16,097 nt of DNA from RGIG5057 sp036653755 (lineage in GTDB: Bacteria; Bacillota; Clostridia; TANB77; CAG-465), in NCBI GenBank assembly GCA_036653755.1, contig JAVVTJ010000022.1, forward strand, positions 1 through 16,097, in the 5' to 3' direction. The notes beneath the pieces were generated by a model. It saw only the letters and a list, made by a program, of their open reading frames with translations. It had not been told where the DNA came from and made no database searches. Shown one piece after another: positions 1-7,555 of this stretch. Made by a program: the position numbers and the translations under genes. Every line of letters begins with the position of its first letter. Positions within the stretch are counted from its first letter, which is position 1.

Positions 1-27
1 ATTAACATTTAATTTTTATTTTGTCAA
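1..27 (-). promoter_or_regulatory. Partial sigma-A-type promoter for a gene beyond the window edge
   Basis: On the minus strand a perfect -35 TTGACA (27 to 22) is followed after 17 nt by TAAT, the first four bases of a possible -10, preceded by TG (extended -10 form). The window ends before the -10 is complete. It would drive the next minus-strand gene downstream of the PRC-barrel gene. Confidence 0.45.
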
Positions 28-76
28 CATTTTTTGCTAAATTTCTTCTTTTTTTGACAAATTAGTGTTTCATTTA

Positions 77-307
77 TTAAATTTCTATTAAAATTACATC
101 TTCACCTATTTTTTTTATTTTTTCCCATGGCACAGTTACATTGTTTTTACCTAATATATTTCCAAATAACTTTCCTGCTTGAGCTACAATAATTGAATTT
201 ATTTCTCCTGTTTGAAAATCAGCATTTACGTCAACAACAAATCCTAGTATTTTTCCATCATTTATATTTATAACTTCTTTTTGTTTAAAATCAAGCCCCC
301 TAGACAT
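77..307 (-). CDS. YlmC/YmxH-family PRC-barrel sporulation-associated protein
   Basis: Small PRC-barrel domain protein of 76 aa from the preferred start. Seen: the block VININDGKILGFVVDVNAD, then a TGEI turn, then a C-terminal VPWEKIKKIGEDVILIE segment, which is the usual beginning and end of the YlmC/YmxH family. Family members are common next to spoIIGA-sigE-sigG in Clostridia; their molecular role is poorly defined. The longest open frame begins at ATG 325 (82 aa), but that codon has no ribosome site, whereas AAGGTG (319-314) lies 6 nt before the ATG at 307, so 307 is preferred; ATG 313 directly abuts that site. The gene follows murF across a terminator, with only 29 bases between them, so it has either its own short promoter or depends on read-through. 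The family call is solid, the function is not. Confidence 0.85.
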   Translation of the reverse strand: MSRGLDFKQKEVININDGKILGFVVDVNADFQTGEINSIIVAQAGKLFGNILGKNNVTVPWEKIKKIGEDVILIEI

Positions 308-335
308 AAGCATCACCTTATACATATTATGAATA

Positions 336-370
336 AAAAAACTAAGTATTACTATAAATACTTAGTTTTT
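336..370 (-). terminator. Bidirectional intrinsic terminator of murF
   Basis: An inverted repeat ACTAAGTATT (341-350) / AATACTTAGT (357-366) with a 6-nt loop is flanked by A-tracts and T-tracts on both sides, giving a U-tract in either direction. The murF stop codon TAG (354-352) lies in the loop, so termination is fused to the end of the reading frame. Confidence 0.8.
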
Positions 371-1737
371 ATTATTTCTATTATTTCATTAAATTTCATT
401 CCATTAGAAGCTTTAAAATATATTAAATCATTAGGACATATATTTTCAATCAAATCTTTAATTAATTCTTCTTTATCAGAATCAGAAAAATATTTTACAT
501 TAGTTATATATTTTTTAGCTTCATTTGCTATATATTTAGATTCTTTTCCAAATGTATATAAAATATCAACTTTTTCTTCTTTAAATATTTTTCCAACATC
601 TTCATGTAATTCTTTACTATAATTTCCTAGTTCTAACATATCTCCTAAAACTATTATTTTTCTAAATGAAGATATATTTCCAGAAGCAATAATTCCTGAT
701 TTCATAGAATCAATACTAGCATTATATGTATCATCTATAATTTGTATATTATCTTTTAATAATATCTTTTGAAATCTTCTTTCAAAATTTTTATAGTTTT
801 TTATTCCTTTTAAAATATTATCTTTACTTATATTAAATTTTTCTGCTACTTTTATACCTGCTAATGAATTATATATGTTATGTTTTCCTATTTCATCTAT
901 TATAACGTTTACATTTTCATTATATATTTTTGTATTAAATTCAGTAGAATTTTCTACTATATTTATATTATTAACATCATTAATAGAATATTCATTTATT
1001 TTTAATCTCTCATTTTTGTATGATTTTAAATATTTGTCATCTTCATTTAATATTAATATTGCATTATCTTTCATATAATTTGTTATATTTAACTTTTCAT
1101 TAAATATAACGTCTCTGCTCCCAAATATTCCTATATGTGATGTTCCTATCATGGTAACTACTGATATATCAGGTTTTGAAGCAAGTGATAGTTCATTCAT
1201 TTCATTAATTCTATCTATACCGTGCTCTAATACTGCAACATCTTGGTTTTCAAGTTTAAGTAACATTAATGAAAGTCCTATATAACCATTAAAATTTTTA
1301 TATGTTTTAATAACATTTAACTGTGTTTCTAATATACTTGCAATCATTTCTTTTGTTGAAGTTTTGCCAACACTTCCTGTAACAGCAACAACTGGTATAT
1401 TCATATGTAATTTTCTATTATGCATTCCTATTTGATATAACGCTTTTTCAGAATTTTCTATTTCTACTATACATATATCTTTGTTTATATTTATACTTTT
1501 TTGTATAATATCTTCTTTTTCTTTATTAGAACTTTGTATAAAAAAACCTGATATTTTCTTTTCAATAAGTGTTAATATATATTTATGTGCATCTGTTTTT
1601 TCTCCAACAATTGGTATAAAAAATTCATCTTCTTTTATCAGTCTACTATCAATTGAATATCCACAAATCATTTTATTCATATTTCCATTTATATATTTTC
1701 CTTTGCTTGCTTCTATTATTTGTTTTAAGTTTAACAT
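352..1737 (-). CDS. murF: UDP-N-acetylmuramoyl-tripeptide--D-alanyl-D-alanine ligase
   Basis: Mur ligase that adds D-Ala-D-Ala to the UDP-MurNAc-tripeptide with ATP, the last cytoplasmic step of peptidoglycan precursor synthesis. The 461 aa match the family length. Seen: N-terminal substrate domain with a YSIDSR motif near residue 30 and GEKTDAH near 45-51; ATP-binding loop TGSVGKTS at 120-127; a Lys at 215 where the carbamylated lysine is expected; GKHNIYNSLAG at 284-294; and the MurF-specific C-terminal motifs DDTYNAS (335-341) and VLGDMLELG (363-371). Two central motifs are unusual: EHGID at 171-175 where MurF proteins commonly have E-x-G-M/N, and TMIGTSH at 195-201 where TN-x-G-x-xH is usual. 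The ATG is preceded by AAGGAG with 8 nt spacing. It has its own strong promoter and terminator, so it forms a separate unit inside the sporulation cluster rather than in a dcw operon. Confidence 0.93.
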   Translation of the reverse strand: MLNLKQIIEASKGKYINGNMNKMICGYSIDSRLIKEDEFFIPIVGEKTDAHKYILTLIEKKISGFFIQSSNKEKEDIIQKSININKDICIVEIENSEKALYQIGMHNRKLHMNIPVVAVTGSVGKTSTKEMIASILETQLNVIKTYKNFNGYIGLSLMLLKLENQDVAVLEHGIDRINEMNELSLASKPDISVVTMIGTSHIGIFGSRDVIFNEKLNITNYMKDNAILILNEDDKYLKSYKNERLKINEYSINDVNNINIVENSTEFNTKIYNENVNVIIDEIGKHNIYNSLAGIKVAEKFNISKDNILKGIKNYKNFERRFQKILLKDNIQIIDDTYNASIDSMKSGIIASGNISSFRKIIVLGDMLELGNYSKELHEDVGKIFKEEKVDILYTFGKESKYIANEAKKYITNVKYFSDSDKEELIKDLIENICPNDLIYFKASNGMKFNEIIEIIKTKYL

Positions 1738-1759
1738 TTTTAAATCTCCTTTAATACAA

Positions 1760-1796
1760 AATATATGTGGATATTTTTTTTATATCCACATATATT
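1760..1796. repeat. 15-bp perfect palindrome over the murF start point (operator or 5' hairpin candidate)
   Basis: The arms 1760-1774 and 1782-1796 are perfect inverted repeats (core ATGTGGATAT / ATATCCACAT) around seven T residues. One arm covers most of the -10 and the probable start point, so only part of the stem is transcribed. An RNA from about 1787 would begin with a GGATAT / ATATCC hairpin just upstream of the murF ribosome site. Confidence 0.75.
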
Positions 1797-1821
1797 ATAA
1801 CATTTCTTTAACTTTTGTCAA
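1794..1821 (-). promoter_or_regulatory. murF promoter
   Basis: On the minus strand the consensus -35 TTGACA (1821-1816) and the extended -10 TGTTATAAT (TATAAT at 1799-1794) are separated by 16 nt. Transcription would start near 1787. This is one of the two best sigma-A promoters in the window. Confidence 0.8.
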
Positions 1822-1876
1822 TAAAATTATTTTTTAAAACCATTATTATTTTATAAAACTTAATGTATTTATTAAA

Positions 1877-2653
1877 TTAACAATATATTTTTCTTCTTAT
1901 CCTATCTATTGCAGATTTTTCTATTCTAGAAATTTGTGCCTGTGAAACGCCTAATTCTTCTGCAAGTTCTGTTTGTGTTTTATTTTTAAAATATCTTTTT
2001 TCAATTACAAATCTTTCTTTTTCACTTAATCTATCTAATATTTGATTTATTGCTATTTTATTTGTCATTATCTCAGCTTCGTTTACTTCATCTTTTAATT
2101 TATCCATTACTAAAATACAATCGCCACCATCGTTATATATAGTATCGTTTAATGACATAGGCTGTGTCATGCTGTCTAATGCTAATACTACTTCTTCTCT
2201 ATTTTTTTCACTTAATTTGCATAACATATCTACTGTTGGTTCTTCATTTTTTTGTTTTATATATTCTTCTCTTATTTGAGATAATTTATATGCTAAATCT
2301 CTTATAGATCTAGTAACTCTAAATGCACTATTATCTCTTAAATATCTTTTTATTTCTCCAATTATCATTGGAACCGCATAGGTTGAAAATTGAACTTCTT
2401 GAGTAATATCAAAATTTTCAATTGCTTTTATAAGTCCTATAACACCTATTTGAAATATATCATCAACACATTCTCCTCTATTATTAAACTTTTTTACTAA
2501 ACTTAGTACTAATCTTAAATTAGAATTAACTAATTCATCTTTAAATTGTTTTTCTCCTGTATGATATTTTTTTAACATTTCAATTTGTTCTTTATTTGTA
2601 AGTCTAGGTAATTTGCTTGTATCTACACTTTTTATTTCCACTTTTATATTCAT
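1877..2653 (-). CDS. sigG: RNA polymerase sporulation sigma factor SigG
   Basis: Sigma-70 family factor that drives late forespore transcription. It is 258 aa from the chosen start, close to the usual 260. Seen: the SigG-type N-terminus KVEIKSVDTSKLPRLT; region 2 with NLRLVLSLVKKFNNRGE, DDIFQIGVIGLIKAI and FSTYAVPMIIGEIKRYLRD; region 3 around TRSIRDLAYKLSQIREEY; and region 4 with the helix-turn-helix QTELAEELGVSQAQISRIE. The longest open frame begins with TTG at 2665, but that codon precedes the strong site GGAGGT, which is placed 5 nt before ATG 2653, so 2653 is the start. It follows sigE by 61 nt, the classical spoIIGA-sigE-sigG order. No convincing forespore-type promoter was seen in that gap. 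No clear terminator follows it before the murF promoter. Confidence 0.95.
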   Translation of the reverse strand: MNIKVEIKSVDTSKLPRLTNKEQIEMLKKYHTGEKQFKDELVNSNLRLVLSLVKKFNNRGECVDDIFQIGVIGLIKAIENFDITQEVQFSTYAVPMIIGEIKRYLRDNSAFRVTRSIRDLAYKLSQIREEYIKQKNEEPTVDMLCKLSEKNREEVVLALDSMTQPMSLNDTIYNDGGDCILVMDKLKDEVNEAEIMTNKIAINQILDRLSEKERFVIEKRYFKNKTQTELAEELGVSQAQISRIEKSAIDRIRRKIYC

Positions 2654-2714
2654 ATGTACCTCCAATATTTTTCATTAATAGTAGTCTTATCAAAGTAGTG
2701 GAAAATTATTCCTA

Positions 2715-3425
2715 TTACCTAAAAAAACTCTTTTTTAGATTATTTATTACCTTTTTTTCAATTCTAGAAATGTATGATTGTGATATTCCTAATTTATCTG
2801 CAACTTCTTTTTGTGTTAATTCATCTATTCCATCAAAACCATATCTCATTTGCATTATAACTTTTTCTCTATCATTTAATTTTTTTATAGCACTACACAA
2901 AACTTTTTTATTATCATTTTCTTCAACAGATTTAAAAATAACATCTATATCTGTACCTAATATATCTGATAAAGCCAAATCATTTCCTTCACTATCTATA
3001 TTTATTGGTTCATCAATTGATATTTCACTACGTATTTTATTATTTTTTCTTAAAAACATTAATATTTCATTTTCAATACATCTCGATGCATATGTTGCAA
3101 GTTTTATATTTTTATCTAATTTATAACTATTTACTCCTTTCATCAATCCAATTGTACCTATTGAAATTAAATCTTCAATATTTATACCAGAATTTTCAAA
3201 TTTTTTTGCTATATATACAACTAATCTTAAATTTTTTTCTACTAAAGTATTCTTTGCACTTTCATCTTTTTGCATTAATTTTTCAAGTAATACAGCTTCT
3301 TCTTCAGGCGTTAATATACAAGGCAATTTATCTGGGCCTGCTATATAAAACAATGTATTTTCTTCTATTCCTATAATTTTTAAAAAATTATAGTATAATC
3401 TTTTTATATTTATAATATAATTCAT
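2715..3425 (-). CDS. sigE: RNA polymerase sporulation sigma factor SigE (pro-form)
   Basis: Early mother-cell sigma factor made as an inactive precursor. The 236 aa include an N-terminal hydrophobic/basic pro-sequence of about 26 residues (MNYIINIKRLYYNFLK then IGIEENTLF) before YIAGPDKLP, the position at which SpoIIGA cleaves in Bacillus subtilis (between a residue pair near 26/27 by alignment from memory). Region 2 shows NLRLVVYIAKKFENSG, INIEDLISIGTIGLMKG and LATYASRCIENEILMFLR, which are hallmarks of SigE/SigK. Region 4 ends with KEVADKLGISQSYISRIEKK. The start ATG lies 4 nt after the spoIIGA stop and its G-rich ribosome site (GGGGGA) lies within the last spoIIGA codons, so the two are probably translationally coupled. 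Confidence 0.95.
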   Translation of the reverse strand: MNYIINIKRLYYNFLKIIGIEENTLFYIAGPDKLPCILTPEEEAVLLEKLMQKDESAKNTLVEKNLRLVVYIAKKFENSGINIEDLISIGTIGLMKGVNSYKLDKNIKLATYASRCIENEILMFLRKNNKIRSEISIDEPINIDSEGNDLALSDILGTDIDVIFKSVEENDNKKVLCSAIKKLNDREKVIMQMRYGFDGIDELTQKEVADKLGISQSYISRIEKKVINNLKKSFFR

Positions 3426-3429
3426 ATTA

Positions 3430-4242
3430 CTAATCCCCCAATTTATTTAAATATGTATCATAACTTAATATTCCATCATACTCATTATTTTTTATTTCTT
3501 CTTTTATAAATAATACTATTACTTTTTTTAATCTTACTTTTTCAATCACTCCTTTTTTAATTACTACATTTTTAAAAACATATCCTTTTAAATCACTTCT
3601 ACCAGATGCTGTTACAATATCAATTTTTATTTCTTTATTTTTTTTGTAATTCAATGCAATATTTTTAACTTTTTTACTATAATTATTTTCATTTAACACT
3701 ATTACATCTAAGTTAGAAATATGATCTTTTAAGCTATTACCAGTATCAACAAAAACATTAAAAGTACAATTATTCATTTCTTCAAATATAATTTTATATG
3801 TTAAGTTAAAATATTTAATTTTATTTAATATACCTTTATATATGTATTTATTAACTATATATGTAACTATTGAAGATGTTATGTATAATATTATTCTTAT
3901 TAATATACTATTTAAAGTTATATTAAATAATAGCGATGTTGAAATTATTATCCCTATATATATCATTGATATTCCGTAAAAATATACCTGATATTTAAAA
4001 TATTCTATATTCTTTTTGGGTTTATATATATAATATATCGCTATATTAACTGATAATATTTGTAATATTAAAACATTTAATATTTCTAAACTATTAACTA
4101 CTGCTATTATACTTAAAAATATAGACATTAATATTATTTTTAAAAATTTAGTTTTCGTTTTAGAGAATATACTTATTTGATAAAAAATTGATATGTTTAC
4201 AATTAAGTTTTCTAATAAAATGTAATCTAAATAAACTTTCAA
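3430..4242 (-). CDS. spoIIGA: Sigma-E processing peptidase SpoIIGA
   Basis: Membrane aspartic protease that removes the pro-sequence of SigE in the mother cell once signalled from the forespore (SpoIIR in known systems; not in this window). It is 270 aa from the preferred start. Seen: an N-terminal half of about five hydrophobic membrane segments (roughly residues 5-130), then a soluble half with the aspartic motif DTGN at 166-169 within VFVDTGNSLKD, and a C-terminal EYDGILSYDTYL resembling the family ending. The open frame extends to GTG 4251, but that GTG is inside AGGTGA, which is an ideal ribosome site 6 nt before TTG 4242. Starting there gives MKVYLDYILLEN, matching the family N-terminus, so TTG is preferred. 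Immediately upstream of sigE, as expected. Confidence 0.92.
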   Translation of the reverse strand: MKVYLDYILLENLIVNISIFYQISIFSKTKTKFLKIILMSIFLSIIAVVNSLEILNVLILQILSVNIAIYYIYKPKKNIEYFKYQVYFYGISMIYIGIIISTSLLFNITLNSILIRIILYITSSIVTYIVNKYIYKGILNKIKYFNLTYKIIFEEMNNCTFNVFVDTGNSLKDHISNLDVIVLNENNYSKKVKNIALNYKKNKEIKIDIVTASGRSDLKGYVFKNVVIKKGVIEKVRLKKVIVLFIKEEIKNNEYDGILSYDTYLNKLGD

Positions 4243-4259
4243 ATTTATCACCTAAAGCT

Positions 4260-4293
4260 ATTATATTACTAAAAACATAAGAATTTTGTTGAA
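4260..4293 (-). promoter_or_regulatory. Candidate spoIIG promoter region with possible Spo0A box
   Basis: On the minus strand TATAAT (4265-4260) is preceded after 22 nt by TTCAAC (4293-4288), a weak -35. The opposite strand reads TGTTGAA (4287-4293), one base from the Spo0A box TGTCGAA. The unusual 22-nt spacing and a Spo0A box near the -35 are known for the B. subtilis spoIIG promoter. The -10 is very close to the ribosome site (4255-4250), which would leave almost no leader and weakens the call. Confidence 0.25.
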
Positions 4294-4332
4294 AAAAAAT
4301 AAATATAATAATTTCGATTTACAAAAAAGCAC

Positions 4333-4368
4333 AAAAAAAAACAAGAATATGTTTTATTCTCGTTTTTT
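4333..4368 (-). terminator. Intrinsic terminator downstream of ftsZ
   Basis: On the minus strand CGAGAATA (4362-4355) pairs with TATTCTTG (4349-4342) around a 5-nt loop, with one G-U pair that exists only in this orientation, followed by nine T residues. It separates ftsAZ from spoIIGA. Confidence 0.8.
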
Positions 4369-4426
4369 AGTTATTATTTTAACTTATATATAAATTATAT
4401 ATGTTGTTTCTATTATTTTATTATTA

Positions 4427-5524
4427 TTAATTATTATCTTTATTTCTTCTTAAAAATGGAGGAACATCCCAATCTACTTTTGTAAATTCATTTGTAGTTG
4501 CTGTTTTTGTATTATTATTTACAGCAGCTTTTATAGCATCTCCCACTATATTATCTAATTTCATATCAGTATTTATAGTTTTAATAAAACCTGTTGCTAT
4601 AACAGTTATTACTATTTCATCTTCTATTGATTCATCTATAACTGCTCCAAATATAATATTTGCTTCTGGATCAACAGATTTTTGTACGAGTTCTGCTGCT
4701 TCATTTATTTCTAATAGTCCTAAATCTTTTCCACCTGTTACATTTATTAATACACCACCTGCTCCTTCAATAGAAGTTTCAAGTAATGGACTATGTATTG
4801 CTTGTCTTGCTGCTTCTTGTGCTCTATGTTCACCTGAAGCTCTACCAATACCCATATGTGCAATACCTGCATCTAACATTATTGTTTTAACATCAGCAAA
4901 GTCTAAATTTACAAGACCTGGCTCTGTTATTAAATCAGAGATACCTTGTACACCTTGTCTTAAAACATCATCTGCCATTTTAAAAGCATCAGTTACAGAT
5001 GTTGTTTTTTCAACAACTTGTAATAACTTTTCATTAGGTATTGTTATTAATGTATCAACTGTTTCTTTTAATTCATCTATACCATTATCAGCTTGATTCA
5101 TTCTTCTTTTACCTTCAAAAGGAAACGGTTTAGTAACAACGGCAACTGTTAATATTCCCATTTGTTTAGAAACTTCCGCTACTATTGGAGCAGCACCTGT
5201 ACCTGTTCCTCCACCCATTCCAGATGTAACAAATACCATATCAGCACCTTTTAAAGCTTCTGCTATTTCAGCTCTAGATTCTTCTGCACTACATTTTCCT
5301 ACTTCAGGATTTGCACCAGCTCCTAATCCTCTTGTAAGTTTTTCACCTATTTGAATTTTTTTAGAAGCTTTAGATAATTCTAATGCTTGCCTATCAGTAT
5401 TGATAGAAATAAATTCTACACCTTTAACTCCTGCTTCCACCATTCTATTTACACCATTATTTCCAGCTCCACCAACACCTACTACTTTAATAGTTGCCAT
5501 TCCAGCTTGTACTTGTGTTTCCAT
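4427..5524 (-). CDS. ftsZ: Cell division protein FtsZ
   Basis: Tubulin-like GTPase that polymerises into the division ring and, in sporulating cells, the polar ring. It is 365 aa. Seen: N-terminal GTP-binding segment VVGVGGAGNNGVNRM at 14-28; tubulin signature GGGTGTG at 104-110; catalytic T7 loop NLDFAD at 206-211; and the C-terminal partner-binding peptide DVPPFLRR at 353-360, which contacts FtsA. The linker between core and peptide is short (about 35 residues). In the first GTP loop the usual NNAVNRM reads NNGVNRM, a mild oddity. ATG 5524 has AAGGAGG 7 nt upstream in the 19-nt gap after ftsA, so the pair is one operon, ended by the terminator at 4333-4368. Confidence 0.97.
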   Translation of the reverse strand: METQVQAGMATIKVVGVGGAGNNGVNRMVEAGVKGVEFISINTDRQALELSKASKKIQIGEKLTRGLGAGANPEVGKCSAEESRAEIAEALKGADMVFVTSGMGGGTGTGAAPIVAEVSKQMGILTVAVVTKPFPFEGKRRMNQADNGIDELKETVDTLITIPNEKLLQVVEKTTSVTDAFKMADDVLRQGVQGISDLITEPGLVNLDFADVKTIMLDAGIAHMGIGRASGEHRAQEAARQAIHSPLLETSIEGAGGVLINVTGGKDLGLLEINEAAELVQKSVDPEANIIFGAVIDESIEDEIVITVIATGFIKTINTDMKLDNIVGDAIKAAVNNNTKTATTNEFTKVDWDVPPFLRRNKDNN

Positions 5525-5543
5525 CCTTATTCCTCCTTAATAA

Positions 5544-6830
5544 TTATTCATCATTTTCTTCATCTGTTTGTTTTATTCGGTTAAAAACTTTTTTAAATTT
5601 ATCTTTTGTTCCTTTAAATATATCTAAAACCTTATCTTTTAATAAAGGTTCTGTAATTATTTCAACTTCACTATTTACATGTTTGCTAAGTCCTAAACTT
5701 GATATATATCTTACCATTCCAAAAACAGTAGTATGTTGTGGTTTTATAACATTTACAAGTTTTGGTGAACATATTCTTACCTGATTTAATTTTAAAATTA
5801 ACATTGCTAACTCTTCAACACCAATTATATTGCTTATTCCTTGACCAGTTAATACCATACATTCAATGTCAGAATTTAATTTATTTTCTACTATTATTTT
5901 TTTTATTACCTGATATATTTGTTTAATTCTTGCTTCTATAATTTGAACAACATCACTGCACTTTACAATACTTTGTCCATCACTAGAAGAAACTGTATTT
6001 AATTTTATTTCATGATTATTTTTAATCATAGCTTGAATTGCTAAATTATATTGTTTTTTTAATTTATCTGCTTCATCTGTTGAAATATCAAATGATATCG
6101 CAATGTCATTTGTTATATTATTTCCACCCACAGGCAGTGTATCATAAAATTTTAATTCTGAATTTTTATATACTGATATATCTGTATGTCCTGCACCGAT
6201 ATCTATTAAAATTGTCCCTAATTCTTTTTCTTCTGGCATAAGTACAATATTAGATGTTGCTAAAGTTTCAAGTATTACACCATCTAATTTAATATCTGCT
6301 AACTTTAATACATTTAATATACCCTCTAAATATTCACCTTTAGCAATCACAACATCTGCTTCTACTTCAAATTTTTTACAAAACGAGCCTAATGGTTCTT
6401 GCTTATATATTTTATCGTGTACTTTATATTCTTTTGGTAATATATCTATTATTTGTTCATCTTTTTCTAATTTAGTTGAAAGTTGTATTTTATAAAACAA
6501 ATTATTTATATCTGTTACACTTAACCCATCATCTGGTTTTTCAGTATCCGATTCTATATTTATACTCTGTATTCTAACGTTCATTCCTTTTGCATTAACA
6601 TATGCTGAATTTATTGAAAGTCCAGATACTTCTTCTGCTAAATTTATTGCTTCTTTTATTGATTTTGCTGTTTCTTGTAGGTCTACTATTTTACCTTTTT
6701 TTAAACTAGAATTATTAGATATTCCATATCCTATTACTTCTATTTCACTGAATTTGTTCACTTGTCCAACTAACGAGCATGTCTTTGAAGCACCGATATC
6801 AAGTCCTACAATAATATCTCCAATAGCCAC
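5544..6830 (-). CDS. ftsA: Cell division protein FtsA
   Basis: Actin-like ATPase that tethers FtsZ filaments to the membrane. It is 428 aa. Seen: phosphate-1 motif GLDIGASKT near residues 9-17; a 1C-like subdomain between about 85 and 165; phosphate-2 motif LIDIGAGHTDISVY in the middle of the protein; adenosine motif MVLTGQGISNI; and a C-terminal segment FKKVFNRIKQ that can form the membrane-binding amphipathic helix, followed by an acidic tail. The start is GTG 6830 with GGAGG 7 nt upstream; no competing start has a better site. It is the first gene of ftsA-ftsZ, transcribed from the promoter at 6860-6888. No ftsQ/divIB or mur gene stands upstream; the neighbour is the spoIVFB-like gene, 130 nt away. 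Confidence 0.95.
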   Translation of the reverse strand: MAIGDIIVGLDIGASKTCSLVGQVNKFSEIEVIGYGISNNSSLKKGKIVDLQETAKSIKEAINLAEEVSGLSINSAYVNAKGMNVRIQSINIESDTEKPDDGLSVTDINNLFYKIQLSTKLEKDEQIIDILPKEYKVHDKIYKQEPLGSFCKKFEVEADVVIAKGEYLEGILNVLKLADIKLDGVILETLATSNIVLMPEEKELGTILIDIGAGHTDISVYKNSELKFYDTLPVGGNNITNDIAISFDISTDEADKLKKQYNLAIQAMIKNNHEIKLNTVSSSDGQSIVKCSDVVQIIEARIKQIYQVIKKIIVENKLNSDIECMVLTGQGISNIIGVEELAMLILKLNQVRICSPKLVNVIKPQHTTVFGMVRYISSLGLSKHVNSEVEIITEPLLKDKVLDIFKGTKDKFKKVFNRIKQTDEENDE

Positions 6831-6859
6831 TTTTACACCTCCAGATTTTAACTATATAT

Positions 6860-6888
6860 ATGATACTATTTTTTTAATTAAAAATCAA
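6860..6888 (-). promoter_or_regulatory. ftsAZ promoter
   Basis: On the minus strand TTGATT (6888-6883) and TATCAT (6865-6860) are separated by exactly 17 nt. The start point would fall near 6853, giving a leader of about 20 nt to the ftsA GTG. The -35 is 4/6 and the -10 is 5/6 of consensus. Confidence 0.6.
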
Positions 6889-6960
6889 GTCTTTTTGTAA
6901 AAATTATGTAATATATATGTAATTAACATGAAATAGATAGAATTTTGATACATTTAAAAA

Positions 6961-7554
6961 TCAATACAACTTTTTACTATTATTTTTTATTACAAACAAA
7001 TAAATTGTAAATATAATTAAAGAAAAGCTATAATATTTTATCATCAAAACTATAGATATTAACGATAAAATTATTAAAAAAACTTTACTTATGTTATTAA
7101 TTATTATCTTTACTTTCTTTAATTTTAATAATTCTAGCAAATTAAATAATATATTATACCCATCTAGTGGATATATTGGTATTAAATTTAATAATCCTAA
7201 AAATATATTTATATCTCTTATCATATTTCTATTTCTAAATACTAAAGCTAAAATAAAATTAGAAATTGGACCCGCTAAATAAATTAATATATTTTTTATA
7301 TTTTCTTTTTTAATATTATTATTCTTTTCAAAAATTGCACAAACACCAGATATAGATAATTTTATTCTAATTAAATTCTTACCAAAAATACTACCAATAG
7401 TAATATGCATTAATTCATGAAAAGATATAAATAAATAGCAAGCAAAAAAATAATATAAAAATTTAAAAAGTGTATTAGAAATTAAGCTTGTAATTATTAC
7501 GATTATTAATATAGATTCTATTTCGATATCTCCAAATTTTGTTTTTATTTTCAT
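6961..7554 (-). CDS. spoIVFB: M50 intramembrane metalloprotease, SpoIVFB-like
   Basis: Site-2-type zinc protease of 197 aa. Seen: a hydrophobic protein with about five or six membrane segments; catalytic HELMH at 46-50 within a membrane helix; and the second metal-ligand motif N123..P126..P129-L-D131-G132 (LNLIPIYPLDGY). These are the defining motifs of family M50. In Bacillus subtilis SpoIVFB cleaves pro-SigK in the mother cell; here the role is inferred from the adjacent SpoIVFA-like gene. The B. subtilis protein carries a C-terminal CBS domain (about 288 aa in total), and that domain is absent here, since the sequence ends with two more hydrophobic stretches. The ATG is 1 nt after the upstream stop and has no ribosome site, so translation is probably coupled. 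It could also be a housekeeping M50 protease. Confidence 0.8.
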   Translation of the reverse strand: MKIKTKFGDIEIESILIIVIITSLISNTLFKFLYYFFACYLFISFHELMHITIGSIFGKNLIRIKLSISGVCAIFEKNNNIKKENIKNILIYLAGPISNFILALVFRNRNMIRDINIFLGLLNLIPIYPLDGYNILFNLLELLKLKKVKIIINNISKVFLIILSLISIVLMIKYYSFSLIIFTIYLFVIKNNSKKLY

Positions 7555-7555
7555 A

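Noticed and set aside
20..61. Inverted repeat TTTGTCAA / TTGACAAA downstream of the PRC-barrel gene, possible terminator
   Set aside because: The loop is 26 nt, there is no T-run after the stem, and the left arm is better explained as the -35 of an outgoing promoter.
311..345. Sigma-E-like -10 (CATAATAT) before the PRC-barrel gene
   Set aside because: No acceptable -35 at the right distance, and it lies inside the A/T-rich flank of the murF terminator, almost on the ribosome site.
1797..1876. Terminator for sigG
   Set aside because: Only short AT-only self-complementary stretches are present; none has a stable stem followed by a T-run.
2617..3126. Long plus-strand open frames opposite sigE, sigG, murF, ftsA and miaB
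   Set aside because: They are antisense to clearly conserved genes, rich in Phe/Ile/Ser/Leu from AT-rich complement codons, and lack ribosome sites and family motifs.
6866..6960. Terminator or regulatory hairpin between the M50 gene and ftsA
   Set aside because: The ATTACAT copies are direct repeats rather than arms of a stem, and no stem with a T-run was found; apart from the ftsA promoter nothing is supported.
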